Shown: piece by piece, positions 55,981-63,797 of the stretch
How positions within the stretch are numbered: the first letter of the stretch is position 1
How the letters are laid out: the number at the start of each line of letters is the position of its first letter
Assembly (NCBI GenBank): GCA_037382465.1
Contig: JARRPX010000002.1
Location: 194,714-258,713 of the forward strand
From: Anaerolineales bacterium
GTDB taxonomy: Bacteria > Chloroflexota > Anaerolineae > Anaerolineales > E44-bin32
Direction: 5' to 3'
DNA length: 64,000 bases
Position numbers and translations under genes: made by a program
The notes under the pieces: generated by a model
Seen by the model: only the letters and a program-made list of their open reading frames with translations
Told to the model about the DNA's origin: nothing
Databases searched by the model: none

Positions 55981-56160
55981 TTAAAAAATCAGGCGTGGGC
56001 TGACACTGCCCACGCATTGGTTCCTTCTCATTAAGGAATCTACCCAATAGATCTCTTAAAATTCGCTGGGCGTGTTCATATGAGTTCGCTGGGGCGCTGA
56101 TCGCCCTCAGGATAGATATATGCAAGTACAAAAGCGTGCATGCGATCTTTCATCCCGCCG
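55981..56160 (-). promoter_or_regulatory. Structured leader with terminator hairpin upstream of tyrS
   Basis: On the minus strand an 8-bp stem GCGTGGGC/GCCCACGC is followed by CTGA and TTTTTT, ending 17 bases before the tyrS ATG. Upstream is a second hairpin (TTCCTT/AAGGAA enlarged by ATTGG/CCAAT). A 25-codon frame (ATG at 56151-56153, stop about 56076) contains TAT-ATC-TAT. It may be an attenuator for tyrS or simply the terminator of ltaE. A T-box is not supported. Confidence 0.5.
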
Positions 56161-56183
56161 CTATGATACCACAAGACCTGAAC

Positions 56184-57224
56184 TCAACTACCCAACAACC
56201 GCTCGAAATTGGTTATCAAACGTGCGACCGCTTCGTCATCGATCCAATAATGGACGACCAGCCGGATCGACCCGTCTCCGGAGGCGCGCAGGATGATGCC
56301 TTGCTCCCGCATTCCTTCCACAATGTTATATGCACCCATTTTGGCTTGCGGAGCGAAATCAATATAGACCATGTTCGTCGCGGGGCGTTCATAGCGCAGC
56401 GAGATTCCTGGGATATTCCGCAGGCCGTCGGCGATCGCACGCGCCCGGCGGTGATCGTCAGACAGGCGTTCGATCATCGAATTCAAGGCCACGATGCCAG
56501 CCGCAGCAAGAACACCCGCCTGGCGCATCCCGCCGCCCAGCGCCTTGCGCATGCGGCGTGCGTGGGTGATAAACGCCTCGTCGCCGCAGATCACGCTTCC
56601 GACGGGCGCGCAGAGTCCTTTGGAAAGGCAGAAGGTTACGGAATCCGCCGGTGCGGCTAGATCGGCTGCGGAAACGCCAAGTTCCACAGCCGCATTGAAG
56701 ATCCGCGCGCCATCGATATGCAATTTCAATCCATGCTTCCTGGCCAGTCCACCGACTGCACGGCTGTATTCGAGCGTCAATGGAATGCCGCCACAACGAT
56801 TATGGGTGTTCTCGAGGACGATCAGGCGGGTGATGGGATAGTGCACGTCATCCTGGCGGATGGCGTCTTCGACCGCATCCAGATCCAGCGTCCCATCTTT
56901 TTCGTTGGGGAGCGTATGCGGCTGGACTCCGCCGAATGCGGCTATACCCCCGGCCTCGTTGATGAAGACGTGGGATTGATCCCCGAGGATCACTTCATCG
57001 CCGCGTCGGCAGTGGGCAAGGACTGAAGCCAGATTCCCCATCGTTCCGGAGGGTACGAACAACGCAGCCTGCTTGCCGAGAAGTCCGGCAGCCATGTCTT
57101 GCAGCCGGTTTACGCTGGGATCCTCACCATATACGTCGTCCCCCACCTCGGCCGCAGCCATCGCCGCGCGCATTTCCGGCGTGGGATGCGTCACGGTGTC
57201 CGATCGGAAATCAACTCGTTCCAT
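56184..57224 (-). CDS. ltaE: Low-specificity L-threonine aldolase
   Basis: A 346-residue PLP enzyme of the beta-eliminating-lyase/GntG type. The start is VDFRSDTVTHPTPEMRAAMA (part: FRSDTVTHPTPEM), with DDVYGEDPSVNRL and the PLP lysine in TFCLSKGLCAPVGSV (about residue 198). It splits L-threonine or allo-threonine to glycine and acetaldehyde. It ends the lspA-rluD-ltaE run, 21 bases after rluD. Confidence 0.92.
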   Translation of the reverse strand: MERVDFRSDTVTHPTPEMRAAMAAAEVGDDVYGEDPSVNRLQDMAAGLLGKQAALFVPSGTMGNLASVLAHCRRGDEVILGDQSHVFINEAGGIAAFGGVQPHTLPNEKDGTLDLDAVEDAIRQDDVHYPITRLIVLENTHNRCGGIPLTLEYSRAVGGLARKHGLKLHIDGARIFNAAVELGVSAADLAAPADSVTFCLSKGLCAPVGSVICGDEAFITHARRMRKALGGGMRQAGVLAAAGIVALNSMIERLSDDHRRARAIADGLRNIPGISLRYERPATNMVYIDFAPQAKMGAYNIVEGMREQGIILRASGDGSIRLVVHYWIDDEAVARLITNFERLLGS

Positions 57225-57245
57225 TGAAGATTTTCCCTCCGCAGA

Positions 57246-58160
57246 TTACTTGAGCTGCTCTAAAAAACGCTGCAGGTCTTCCGGTAAAGGCGCCGTGAAT
57301 TCCGTGGGCTGGTCGTCGCCCGGGAGAATAAAACGCAGCTTGTAGGCATGCAGGAATTGACGTGGAAGTAAGCGGCGCGAACTGCGCTTTCCATACTGCT
57401 TATCGCCCACCACTGGACAACCGATGAAATCGAGATGGAGCCGGATTTGATGCGTCCTTCCAGTGAGGGGCCGAACTTCGAGCAAAGTATACTCCTGATA
57501 CGTTTCGACGGTATGGTATATCGAAATCGCGGGCCGGCCTCGTCCTGGAGTAAGAACGGCCATGCGCTTGCGGTTGCGCGGATCGCGTCCGATCGGTGCT
57601 TCGATTCTTCCTTCGAGTGTTGGGGGTCTGTCGTTCACCAGCGCGAGATAGGTTTTTTCAACCTTACGGTCCTTGAATTGACGTTGGATGAAAAGATGCG
57701 CCGAGTCGCTCTTCGCCAGGATAATTAAGCCCGAAGTATCCTTGTCCAGGCGATGTACGACGCCGGGCCGGATCTCTCCACCTATGCCTTCGATGTCCGG
57801 TGCATGTGCCAACACTGCGTGCACCAGAGTGCCGCCTGTATGGCCGGCCGAGGGATGCACGACCATGCCCGCCGGCTTGTTGACGATCAGGACCTGCTCG
57901 TTTTCAAAAACGACATCGAGGGGAATGACTTCTGGAACGAGATCGGATGGCGCAGGTTCAGGAACGCGCACCTCGATCCACTCACCACCTTCAAGCTGAT
58001 GACCCGGCTTGCGGACAACGCTGCCATCGATCGTAACCAGGCCTTTGCGTATCAAGCGTTGGATGAGCGTACGGGATAAGTCGCTCGTGTTGTCCACCAA
58101 ACACAAGTCTAATCTTCCCCCGGAGGCTGGAGCCTGACAGCGGATGCGTCGCTCACTCAC
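57246..58160 (-). CDS. RluD-type 23S rRNA pseudouridine synthase
   Basis: 304 residues. The N-terminal S4 domain has LIQRLIRKGLVTIDGSVVRK. The catalytic motif with the key Asp is VVHRLDKDTSGLIILAK (about residue 135). RPLTGRTHQIRLHLDFIGCPVVGDKQYG (parts: LTGRTHQIRLHL and CPVVGDKQYG) is the family region after it. It is of the RluA/RluC/RluD family; RluD is most likely by length, but the target uridines are not certain. It overlaps lspA by four bases. Confidence 0.92.
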   Translation of the reverse strand: MSERRIRCQAPASGGRLDLCLVDNTSDLSRTLIQRLIRKGLVTIDGSVVRKPGHQLEGGEWIEVRVPEPAPSDLVPEVIPLDVVFENEQVLIVNKPAGMVVHPSAGHTGGTLVHAVLAHAPDIEGIGGEIRPGVVHRLDKDTSGLIILAKSDSAHLFIQRQFKDRKVEKTYLALVNDRPPTLEGRIEAPIGRDPRNRKRMAVLTPGRGRPAISIYHTVETYQEYTLLEVRPLTGRTHQIRLHLDFIGCPVVGDKQYGKRSSRRLLPRQFLHAYKLRFILPGDDQPTEFTAPLPEDLQRFLEQLK

Positions 58161-58723
58161 TCAACGGGTTGCTCCAGGTTGGTAACTGATTCCTCGCTCG
58201 AATTCTCCGTAGATGCAGGATCGGCCGACTTTCTGGCTCGCTCTTTGCGTTCCTCGATCCACATCGCAGCGATGAGAATCGCGCATCCAATCGACACGCT
58301 CGAATCGGCGACGTTGAACACCGGAAAGGTGCCGACGGAGATGAAATCTGTGACCGTAAAATTTGAGATGAGGCGGTCGGTGAGATTTCCCAACGCACCG
58401 CCCAGCTGCAGCGCTAAGGCAAATCGCACTGCGACCTGCCCCGCTGGAATCCTTGGATAGTAAATGATGATGGCGATCGAAACCAGAATGGCGACGATGG
58501 TAAAAAATATACTTCCGCTGGGAATCATCCCAAATGCTGCTCCCGTGTTGTTCCAATGCACGACACGCACGTACGGTGCCAGCCATTGTATGGGCATCCA
58601 GGTCTCTCCAACCTGAAGCTGTGTGCGTACCAGGTACTTCGTCCACTGATCGAGTGCGACGACGAGACCTGCAATGCCGATCAGGGTCAAGTATTTTCGT
58701 GCTTTCGTCAAATCTACCTCCAT
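58157..58723 (-). CDS. lspA: Lipoprotein signal peptidase (signal peptidase II)
   Basis: 188 residues with four membrane segments. The catalytic Asp motifs are ALGNLTDRLI and VTDFISVGTFPVFNVADSSVSIG (parts: TDFISVG and FNVADSSVSIG). NNTGAAFGM is the conserved loop between segments 1 and 2. The C-terminal tail past the last segment is long and charged. It removes signal peptides from diacylglyceryl prolipoproteins, such as the two lipoproteins encoded in this window. Confidence 0.95.
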   Translation of the reverse strand: MEVDLTKARKYLTLIGIAGLVVALDQWTKYLVRTQLQVGETWMPIQWLAPYVRVVHWNNTGAAFGMIPSGSIFFTIVAILVSIAIIIYYPRIPAGQVAVRFALALQLGGALGNLTDRLISNFTVTDFISVGTFPVFNVADSSVSIGCAILIAAMWIEERKERARKSADPASTENSSEESVTNLEQPVE

Positions 58724-58800
58724 ACGGGGAATTGCTCCCTAGGCAATTGTACCGAATCGTCAGCGCCTTGCGTAGTGCGCTTCTACAGTGGACATAAACT

Positions 58801-58825
58801 CTCCAAGGGCAAGAATCCCTTGGAG
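58801..58825 (-). terminator. Terminator-like hairpin after ileS
   Basis: A 9-bp perfect stem CTCCAAGGG/CCCTTGGAG with a 7-base loop. On the minus strand AGTTTATG follows, a weak T-tract. It separates the T-box operon from lspA. Confidence 0.55.
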
Positions 58826-58885
58826 ATTAAGGAAAATCACGCTCGTTAATCCCCGATCCAGGATCGTCTTCTTGCTGCAAGGAGC

Positions 58886-59986
58886 CTACGCTTTCTGCAG
58901 CGCCACGATGAGAGTCTCTCCATCGAAATCGTGCGAAGCGGTAGCGAGACCCGACGGCGCTCCGACGGCTTCCAGGGAGACAGCAAGAGTCTCACCCAGG
59001 ATGTAATCGCGGTGATGTTCGACGGCTTCGCCGAGCCGGTCGCTGGCTTTGTATTCTATGCGAATGCGTTCGTCCACCTGTAAATCAGCCTGTTTGCGCA
59101 GGTCCTGTATGCGCCGCACGAATTCCCGCGCCAGGCCTTCGAGGATCAAATCCGGCGTCAATTCCGTGTTGAGTGCAACAACTTTCGCACCTTCGGCAAC
59201 GGCGACAAAACCCTCGTGGGCGTCGATCTGCACCTCGACTTCTTCCGGCAGGATTTCGATCTTCTCCCCTTCGACGTCGATCGTGAAAGCCGCGCCTTCC
59301 TTCAAAAGCTTTACGGCGAAGTCCTCCGAATCCTCCGGCCGCAAGGATTGAATCGCCTTTCGGATGGCCGGAAAACGCGAGCCGAATTTCTGCCCCAGCT
59401 GCTTCGGAAGTGGTTTGATTCGCAAGGCAGCGGCTTCGGAAACGGCATCCAGGAGACGGATTTCCTTCACGTTCAATTCCTCGAGGATCAAATCCGCATA
59501 CCGGCGCACCGTCTCCGCTTCGTCCTTCGTTCCGACGAAGAACGCAGCCAGACCAAGCGGCTGCCGTAGTTTGCGGTTGGCCTTGTTGCGTGCAGCGTGG
59601 CCCAAAGAGACCAGCGTCGTTACCAGCGCCATGTCCGCCATCAATTGTTGATCGATGATTTCCGGATTTGCCAGCGGCCAATCGCAGTGATGCACACTTT
59701 CCGGAGCTTCCAGGTCGATCGTGCGGACGAGATTCTGGTACATCGCCTCCGTTACGAACGGCACGAACGGGGCCAGGGCCTTGGCCAGTGTTGTCAGCAC
59801 CTCGTACAGCGTGGAATAAGCGGCATGTTTGTCTTCGTCAGAATCTTCACTCGCGCCGGCCTTCGCCCAGAATCGCCTGCGGCTCCGGCGTAAATACCAG
59901 TTGCTGAGATCGTCGAGGAAAAGGTTGACCGCATCGGTTGCAGCGTCCGGCTCGTAGGTATCCAGGCCGACCTTGATCTGATCCAT
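58886..59986 (-). CDS. ileS: Isoleucyl-tRNA synthetase, C-terminal part after a frameshift
   Basis: An open frame of 366 residues holding the anticodon-binding domain (DLSNWYLRRSRRRFW, NLVRTIDLEAPESVHH) and the C-terminal region with LPEEVEVQIDAHEGFVAVAEG, which is typical of the long IleRS type. It is in the -1 frame relative to the N-terminal part. The missing link is encoded in this frame upstream of its first Met: SYSQIDRWILSRLNEL, which matches normal IleRS. It is therefore the second half of one broken gene, not a separate one. Confidence 0.9.
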   Translation of the reverse strand: MDQIKVGLDTYEPDAATDAVNLFLDDLSNWYLRRSRRRFWAKAGASEDSDEDKHAAYSTLYEVLTTLAKALAPFVPFVTEAMYQNLVRTIDLEAPESVHHCDWPLANPEIIDQQLMADMALVTTLVSLGHAARNKANRKLRQPLGLAAFFVGTKDEAETVRRYADLILEELNVKEIRLLDAVSEAAALRIKPLPKQLGQKFGSRFPAIRKAIQSLRPEDSEDFAVKLLKEGAAFTIDVEGEKIEILPEEVEVQIDAHEGFVAVAEGAKVVALNTELTPDLILEGLAREFVRRIQDLRKQADLQVDERIRIEYKASDRLGEAVEHHRDYILGETLAVSLEAVGAPSGLATASHDFDGETLIVALQKA

Positions 59987-62253
59987 CAGCTCGTTGAGTC
60001 GGGAGAGTATCCAGCGATCGATCTGGCTGTAGGAGACCTTTCGACTCCATCAGGTATCCATTCGTCGATGTTGGCGTAGGTGACGAAGAAAGAATACACG
60101 TTCCACAGGGGGATCAAGAACTGCCGCCGGACCTCGTCCGCGCGATGGTAACCGAAAATGAGATCGCGCTCGGGCTTGTGATTGCAGTAGAGCCAGCGCA
60201 TCACGTCGACGCCCATTTTGTCCGCGGCTTCGTTGAATTCGATTGCATTGCCCCAGGATTTATGCATGGCGCGGCCGTCTTCTGCGAGCAGCGTGGCATA
60301 GGTAAAGACATCGCGAAACGGAGCTTCGCGTTCCAGGATCGTACTCATCGCCAGGAGACTGTAGAACCAGTTGCGGAACTGCCCGGGAAAACTCTCGCTG
60401 ATCAAGTCGGCAGGGAACCACTTGCGCCAGTACGCCGGGTTCGAATGGTACGAAAGCGTGCTCATACCGACGATTCCCGCATCCAGCCACGGATTGCCCA
60501 CATCCGGGATGCGTTCGATCTGGGCGCCGCAATGGCTGCATTCGATTTTCACGGCGTCGATGAACGGTCGATGTGGCGAATGGCCTTCGAATTCTTTCCA
60601 GCCGGCGACGGCACGCTCTTTCAATTCTTCCTTGCTGCCGATGATGTCGTAATTACCGCATTTGCTGCACTCCCAAATCGGAAGGGCAAGTCCCCAGTAG
60701 CGTTTTTTCGAGATCATCCAATCGTGCATGTTGCGCAGCCAATCCAGTTCGCGCTCATATCCGAAGGACGGATACCAACTGGTCTCGTTTATTACCACTT
60801 CCATCATCTGGTAGCGCAGATTATCATCCTTCTCCGCCTGGGTCACCTCTTCGTACGGCTTATCCAATTGATCGCCCATCGAGATGAACCATTCATCCAC
60901 CAGACGAAAGACCAGGTCTTCACCACAGCGCCAGCAAACCGGATAGCGGTGGGTATAGTCGTCGACACGGTAAGACAGTCTTTTCTCAGCAAGATTCTCG
61001 AAAATCGGCTGCGATATCCCGTTGACGTGCATCCCGCTGAGCCAATCGAATCCTTCAACAAAGTGCCCGGATTCATTCAGCGGCGCAATGACCGGTAAAT
61101 CGTATTCCTTACCCAGTGCAAAGTCTTCAGCGCCACAGCCAGGAGCGATGTGGACGATACCGGTACCCTCTTCCTCGCCGACCTCGTCCCAAAGGATCAC
61201 CCGGTGTGCATCCGGAGATTTTTTCTCGATTTGCGCCGGCAGCTCGTCGAAGGGACCTTCATACCGCCAGCCTTCTAGTTCCGAACCAGGAAGTTCCTCA
61301 ACGACCTCGTATTCACCTTTGAGCATGTGCAGCGTACCACGGCTGAGATAAAAGTACTCGTCGCCTTGCTTTACGCGCACGTACGTCAAATCCGGGCCGA
61401 CGGCCGCCGCCACGTTGCTCGTCAGTGTCCAGGGCGTGGTCGTCCAGACCAGGAGGCTCTCACCCGGTCGATCCTTGAGCGGGAAGCGCAGCGTAATGCT
61501 GGGATGGGTCTTCTCCTGGTACCCCTCTGTCACGATCTCGTGCTGACTCAGCCCAGTACCGCAGCGCCAGCACCAGGGCATCACGTCCGTTCCTTTATAA
61601 ATCCAGCCCCGTTCGTCGCAAGATTTGAGCACCGACCAGATTGTGTAATTGTTCTCGTCGGAAAAGGTGAAGTAGGATCCGCCCAATTCCGGCATACCCA
61701 GATGGCCGACGATGTATTCCACGCTGTTCTTCACTGGCCCGCCGGGACCCTGGAATTCAATCCGTTGAGCCGGATCTTCACCCAGTTTTTCACTCAGCCA
61801 GCGCAGCCGCTGCGGATCATTCCAATCCATCCAGTATCCCAGCCGGATGCTTTGCTCGGTTTGCACTGCGGCATAGTTGAGGACTCGCTGCTTGCACAGT
61901 ACGACGAATTTCGCCAGGCCGAATTTTTCGATATCGTGCTTGGTTTTGAACCCCTTGTCCCGCTCGACGTTAACCTCGACCCACAATCCCTGACAGTCAA
62001 AGCCGTTCTGGTAGCGTGTATGGTGCCCTTGCATGCCTTTATAGCGGTGGAATAGATCCTTGTACGTCCGGCCCCATCCATGATGGACACCCATCGGATT
62101 GTTGGCCGTGATCGGTCCATCGATGAATGACCATATCGGTCCACCCTGGCGCAAGGTAACCAGTTTCTCAAAGGCGTTTGTCTGCTCCCAGAACTTGAGG
62201 ATTTCATGTTCCTGCGCGACGAAATCGATTTGACTAGGTACTGCTTTGAACAT
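59986..62253 (-). CDS. ileS: Isoleucyl-tRNA synthetase, N-terminal part (frameshifted gene)
   Basis: 755 residues. The HIGH-like motif is NNPMGVHHGWGRTYKDL, and the editing domain has GTGIVHIAPGCGAEDF. Four Cys-x-x-Cys pairs are seen (WCWRCG, CWRCGED, CSKCGN, CSHCGAQ). The KMSKS-like motif is AMHKSWGN. The end is abnormal: after DEWIPDGVE the frame reads RSPTARSIAG... and stops at 59986. A one-base loss in AAA (60039-60041) would explain it. A good ribosome site (GAGGTGAAAT) precedes the ATG, eight bases after alaX. Confidence 0.92.
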   Translation of the reverse strand: MFKAVPSQIDFVAQEHEILKFWEQTNAFEKLVTLRQGGPIWSFIDGPITANNPMGVHHGWGRTYKDLFHRYKGMQGHHTRYQNGFDCQGLWVEVNVERDKGFKTKHDIEKFGLAKFVVLCKQRVLNYAAVQTEQSIRLGYWMDWNDPQRLRWLSEKLGEDPAQRIEFQGPGGPVKNSVEYIVGHLGMPELGGSYFTFSDENNYTIWSVLKSCDERGWIYKGTDVMPWCWRCGTGLSQHEIVTEGYQEKTHPSITLRFPLKDRPGESLLVWTTTPWTLTSNVAAAVGPDLTYVRVKQGDEYFYLSRGTLHMLKGEYEVVEELPGSELEGWRYEGPFDELPAQIEKKSPDAHRVILWDEVGEEEGTGIVHIAPGCGAEDFALGKEYDLPVIAPLNESGHFVEGFDWLSGMHVNGISQPIFENLAEKRLSYRVDDYTHRYPVCWRCGEDLVFRLVDEWFISMGDQLDKPYEEVTQAEKDDNLRYQMMEVVINETSWYPSFGYERELDWLRNMHDWMISKKRYWGLALPIWECSKCGNYDIIGSKEELKERAVAGWKEFEGHSPHRPFIDAVKIECSHCGAQIERIPDVGNPWLDAGIVGMSTLSYHSNPAYWRKWFPADLISESFPGQFRNWFYSLLAMSTILEREAPFRDVFTYATLLAEDGRAMHKSWGNAIEFNEAADKMGVDVMRWLYCNHKPERDLIFGYHRADEVRRQFLIPLWNVYSFFVTYANIDEWIPDGVERSPTARSIAGYSPDSTS

Positions 62254-62261
62254 ATTTCACC

Positions 62262-62882
62262 TCAAGCCTCCAATTCAACCACCAAACGCTTGTTGATCGC
62301 ACCTTTACTCTTGTAGTCCACGATGTGAATTTCCCCGACTTCCTTTGTGTTGGCAACGTGTGTGCCGCCATCCGCCTGTAAATCCAACCCCTCGATCTCC
62401 ACGATGCGAACCACCTGGATCGCCGGAGGCAGCAGGTTGATCTTGGTCCGGATGAGATCCGGAATTTGAAACGCCTCCTCACGGGGCAGGACGTCTGTCT
62501 TCACGGGCCGCGCGGCAGCGACTTCCTGGTTGATCTTCTCTTCGATTTCTTCGACGAGTTCCTTGTGCATCGATTCAAATTCGAAGTCCATCCTGCCCCG
62601 CAGCGGCTCCATGTTCCCGCCCGTCACCGCCGCCCCGTAGTCCCTCCAGATAACGCCGCAGAGGATGTGCATTGCGGTATGCACGCGCATCAGTGCGTAC
62701 CGCCGCTCCCAATCAAGTTCACCCGTAACAGCCGCGCCGGCTTGCAGTGGGCCACCGTCGATCTGATGCCAGATTTGGCCGTCCCTGCGCTTCACTTTAC
62801 GGACAGGAAATACGGCCTCGCCGGCTCGAAGCAACCCATGGTCGCAAGGTTGACCACCTCCACCTGGATAAACAGTACGCAT
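62262..62882 (-). CDS. AlaX-type alanyl-tRNA editing protein, 5' end damaged
   Basis: 206 residues from ATG 62880-62882. The editing-site motifs are HTAMHILCGV (HxxxH) and ADGGTHVANTKEVG. It removes Ser or Gly from misacylated tRNA-Ala. The N terminus begins only at TVYPGGGGQP, lacking about 25-30 residues. A normal AlaX start (MTEPLYHQDAY, ATG 62905-62907, GGAG six bases upstream) occurs just before it but in another frame and stops at 62797. The gene therefore looks interrupted by an out-of-frame deletion. It is the first gene after the T-box. Confidence 0.8.
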   Translation of the reverse strand: MRTVYPGGGGQPCDHGLLRAGEAVFPVRKVKRRDGQIWHQIDGGPLQAGAAVTGELDWERRYALMRVHTAMHILCGVIWRDYGAAVTGGNMEPLRGRMDFEFESMHKELVEEIEEKINQEVAAARPVKTDVLPREEAFQIPDLIRTKINLLPPAIQVVRIVEIEGLDLQADGGTHVANTKEVGEIHIVDYKSKGAINKRLVVELEA

Positions 62883-63010
62883 CTTGATGATATAGAGGTT
62901 CGGTCATTGAACGCTCCTCTCGGCGATTTGGTGAAGCATCTCCCAGCCGCCCATGTGATCGCAGTCCGGCAATACCAATGGGAGTCAGCGATGAAACGCA
63001 CACTCCCCCC

Positions 63011-63312
63011 AAAAAAATACTCGTCCCGATAAAGGGACGAGAGGAAATGCGTCTCCCGCGGTACCACCCCGATTCCTGCAGCGATGCAGGCGCTCGATCG
63101 AACACGTCCTGAAACATCAGGATTATGTTCGCGCCGTGGATAACGGCTGGCGAAGCCGGTTTCCTTAATAGCGTGTCAACTGCATTCAGGTCACAGCTCT
63201 GGAGGGATTTTCCATCCACCGGGTAAATCCGGCTCACACCAACCCAGACTCGCTTGCTACCCTACAGGGATGTACTCGTCTCCGTCATCGCTTTTCTGAT
63301 CTTTAAATGTCT
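63011..63312 (-). promoter_or_regulatory. T-box riboswitch (isoleucine type)
   Basis: On the minus strand the leader has GAGACGAGTA, then AGCGAGTCTGGGTTGGTG and GTGAGCC (stem I), and a specifier region GAAAATCCCTCC in which ATC (Ile) fits the codon position. The T-box GGGGTGGTACCGCGGGAG is at about 63053-63070. The terminator is CTCGTCCC/GGGACGAG (63020-63027 with 63034-63041) followed by TATTTTTTT. Uncharged tRNA-Ile would stabilise the antiterminator and turn on alaX-ileS. Confidence 0.92.
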
Positions 63313-63318
63313 CGAACG

Positions 63319-63347
63319 ATTATGCCACAAGCAAGAAACACGGTCAA
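63319..63347 (-). promoter_or_regulatory. Promoter of the T-box alaX-ileS operon
   Basis: On the minus strand TTGACC (complement of 63342-63347), 17 bp, CATAAT (complement of 63319-63324). The -35 box overlaps the stop codon of the RNase H gene. Confidence 0.75.
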
Positions 63348-63745
63348 TGGCCCAGGATTTCGACCGTACGATTGCGTGATTGATGGCGAAGGCGCTGTTC
63401 GTTGAAACGAGAAAGTAGTTCTTGCGCTTGATCCCACAACCTTCTCATGCGTAAATTCTTTACCTTCCAATCGCCACTCAGTTGATTAAGAACCAGCTGG
63501 CTGTCGCCTCGGACTTCTACGAGACACGCAGATGGGTCGATGTCTTCCGATTCTATCTTAGCGATCAACGCTTCTAAACCCGCGATCAAAGACTTGTATT
63601 CCGCTTCGTTGTTCGTTCCGCGGCCGAATTCTAACCGCACGGGTCGAAACGGTTTGCGCCCCTTTTCCTGGATCCGGAAGGACCCATAGCTCAAACCAGG
63701 ATTTCCCTTGCTGCCGCCGTCGAAAACGAGAATGTATTCGTTCAT
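63344..63745 (-). CDS. Ribonuclease HI family protein
   Basis: 133 residues from ATG 63743-63745; the longer frame upstream is not RNase H-like. The metal-binding carboxylates are visible: LVFDGGSKGNPG (Asp), GTNNEAEYKSLI (Glu), VRGDSQLVLNQLSGD (Asp). The C terminus ends in SRNRTVEILGH, which fits a short bacterial RNase HI-like subfamily. It would cut RNA in RNA-DNA hybrids. The T-box operon promoter begins at its stop. Confidence 0.85.
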   Translation of the reverse strand: MNEYILVFDGGSKGNPGLSYGSFRIQEKGRKPFRPVRLEFGRGTNNEAEYKSLIAGLEALIAKIESEDIDPSACLVEVRGDSQLVLNQLSGDWKVKNLRMRRLWDQAQELLSRFNEQRLRHQSRNRTVEILGH

Positions 63746-63797
63746 AGTCAATGAATTGCCACCGTTGAGATGCGACGATCTGAGAACTGCAGCCGCC

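Noticed and set aside
55981-56160. T-box in the tyrS leader
   Set aside because: The leader lacks the GGGTGGNACCGCG element and stem I motifs that are obvious in the ileS leader.
60145-61098. 317-codon plus-strand frame opposite ileS
   Set aside because: Antisense shadow of a conserved synthetase; no ribosome site or family features.
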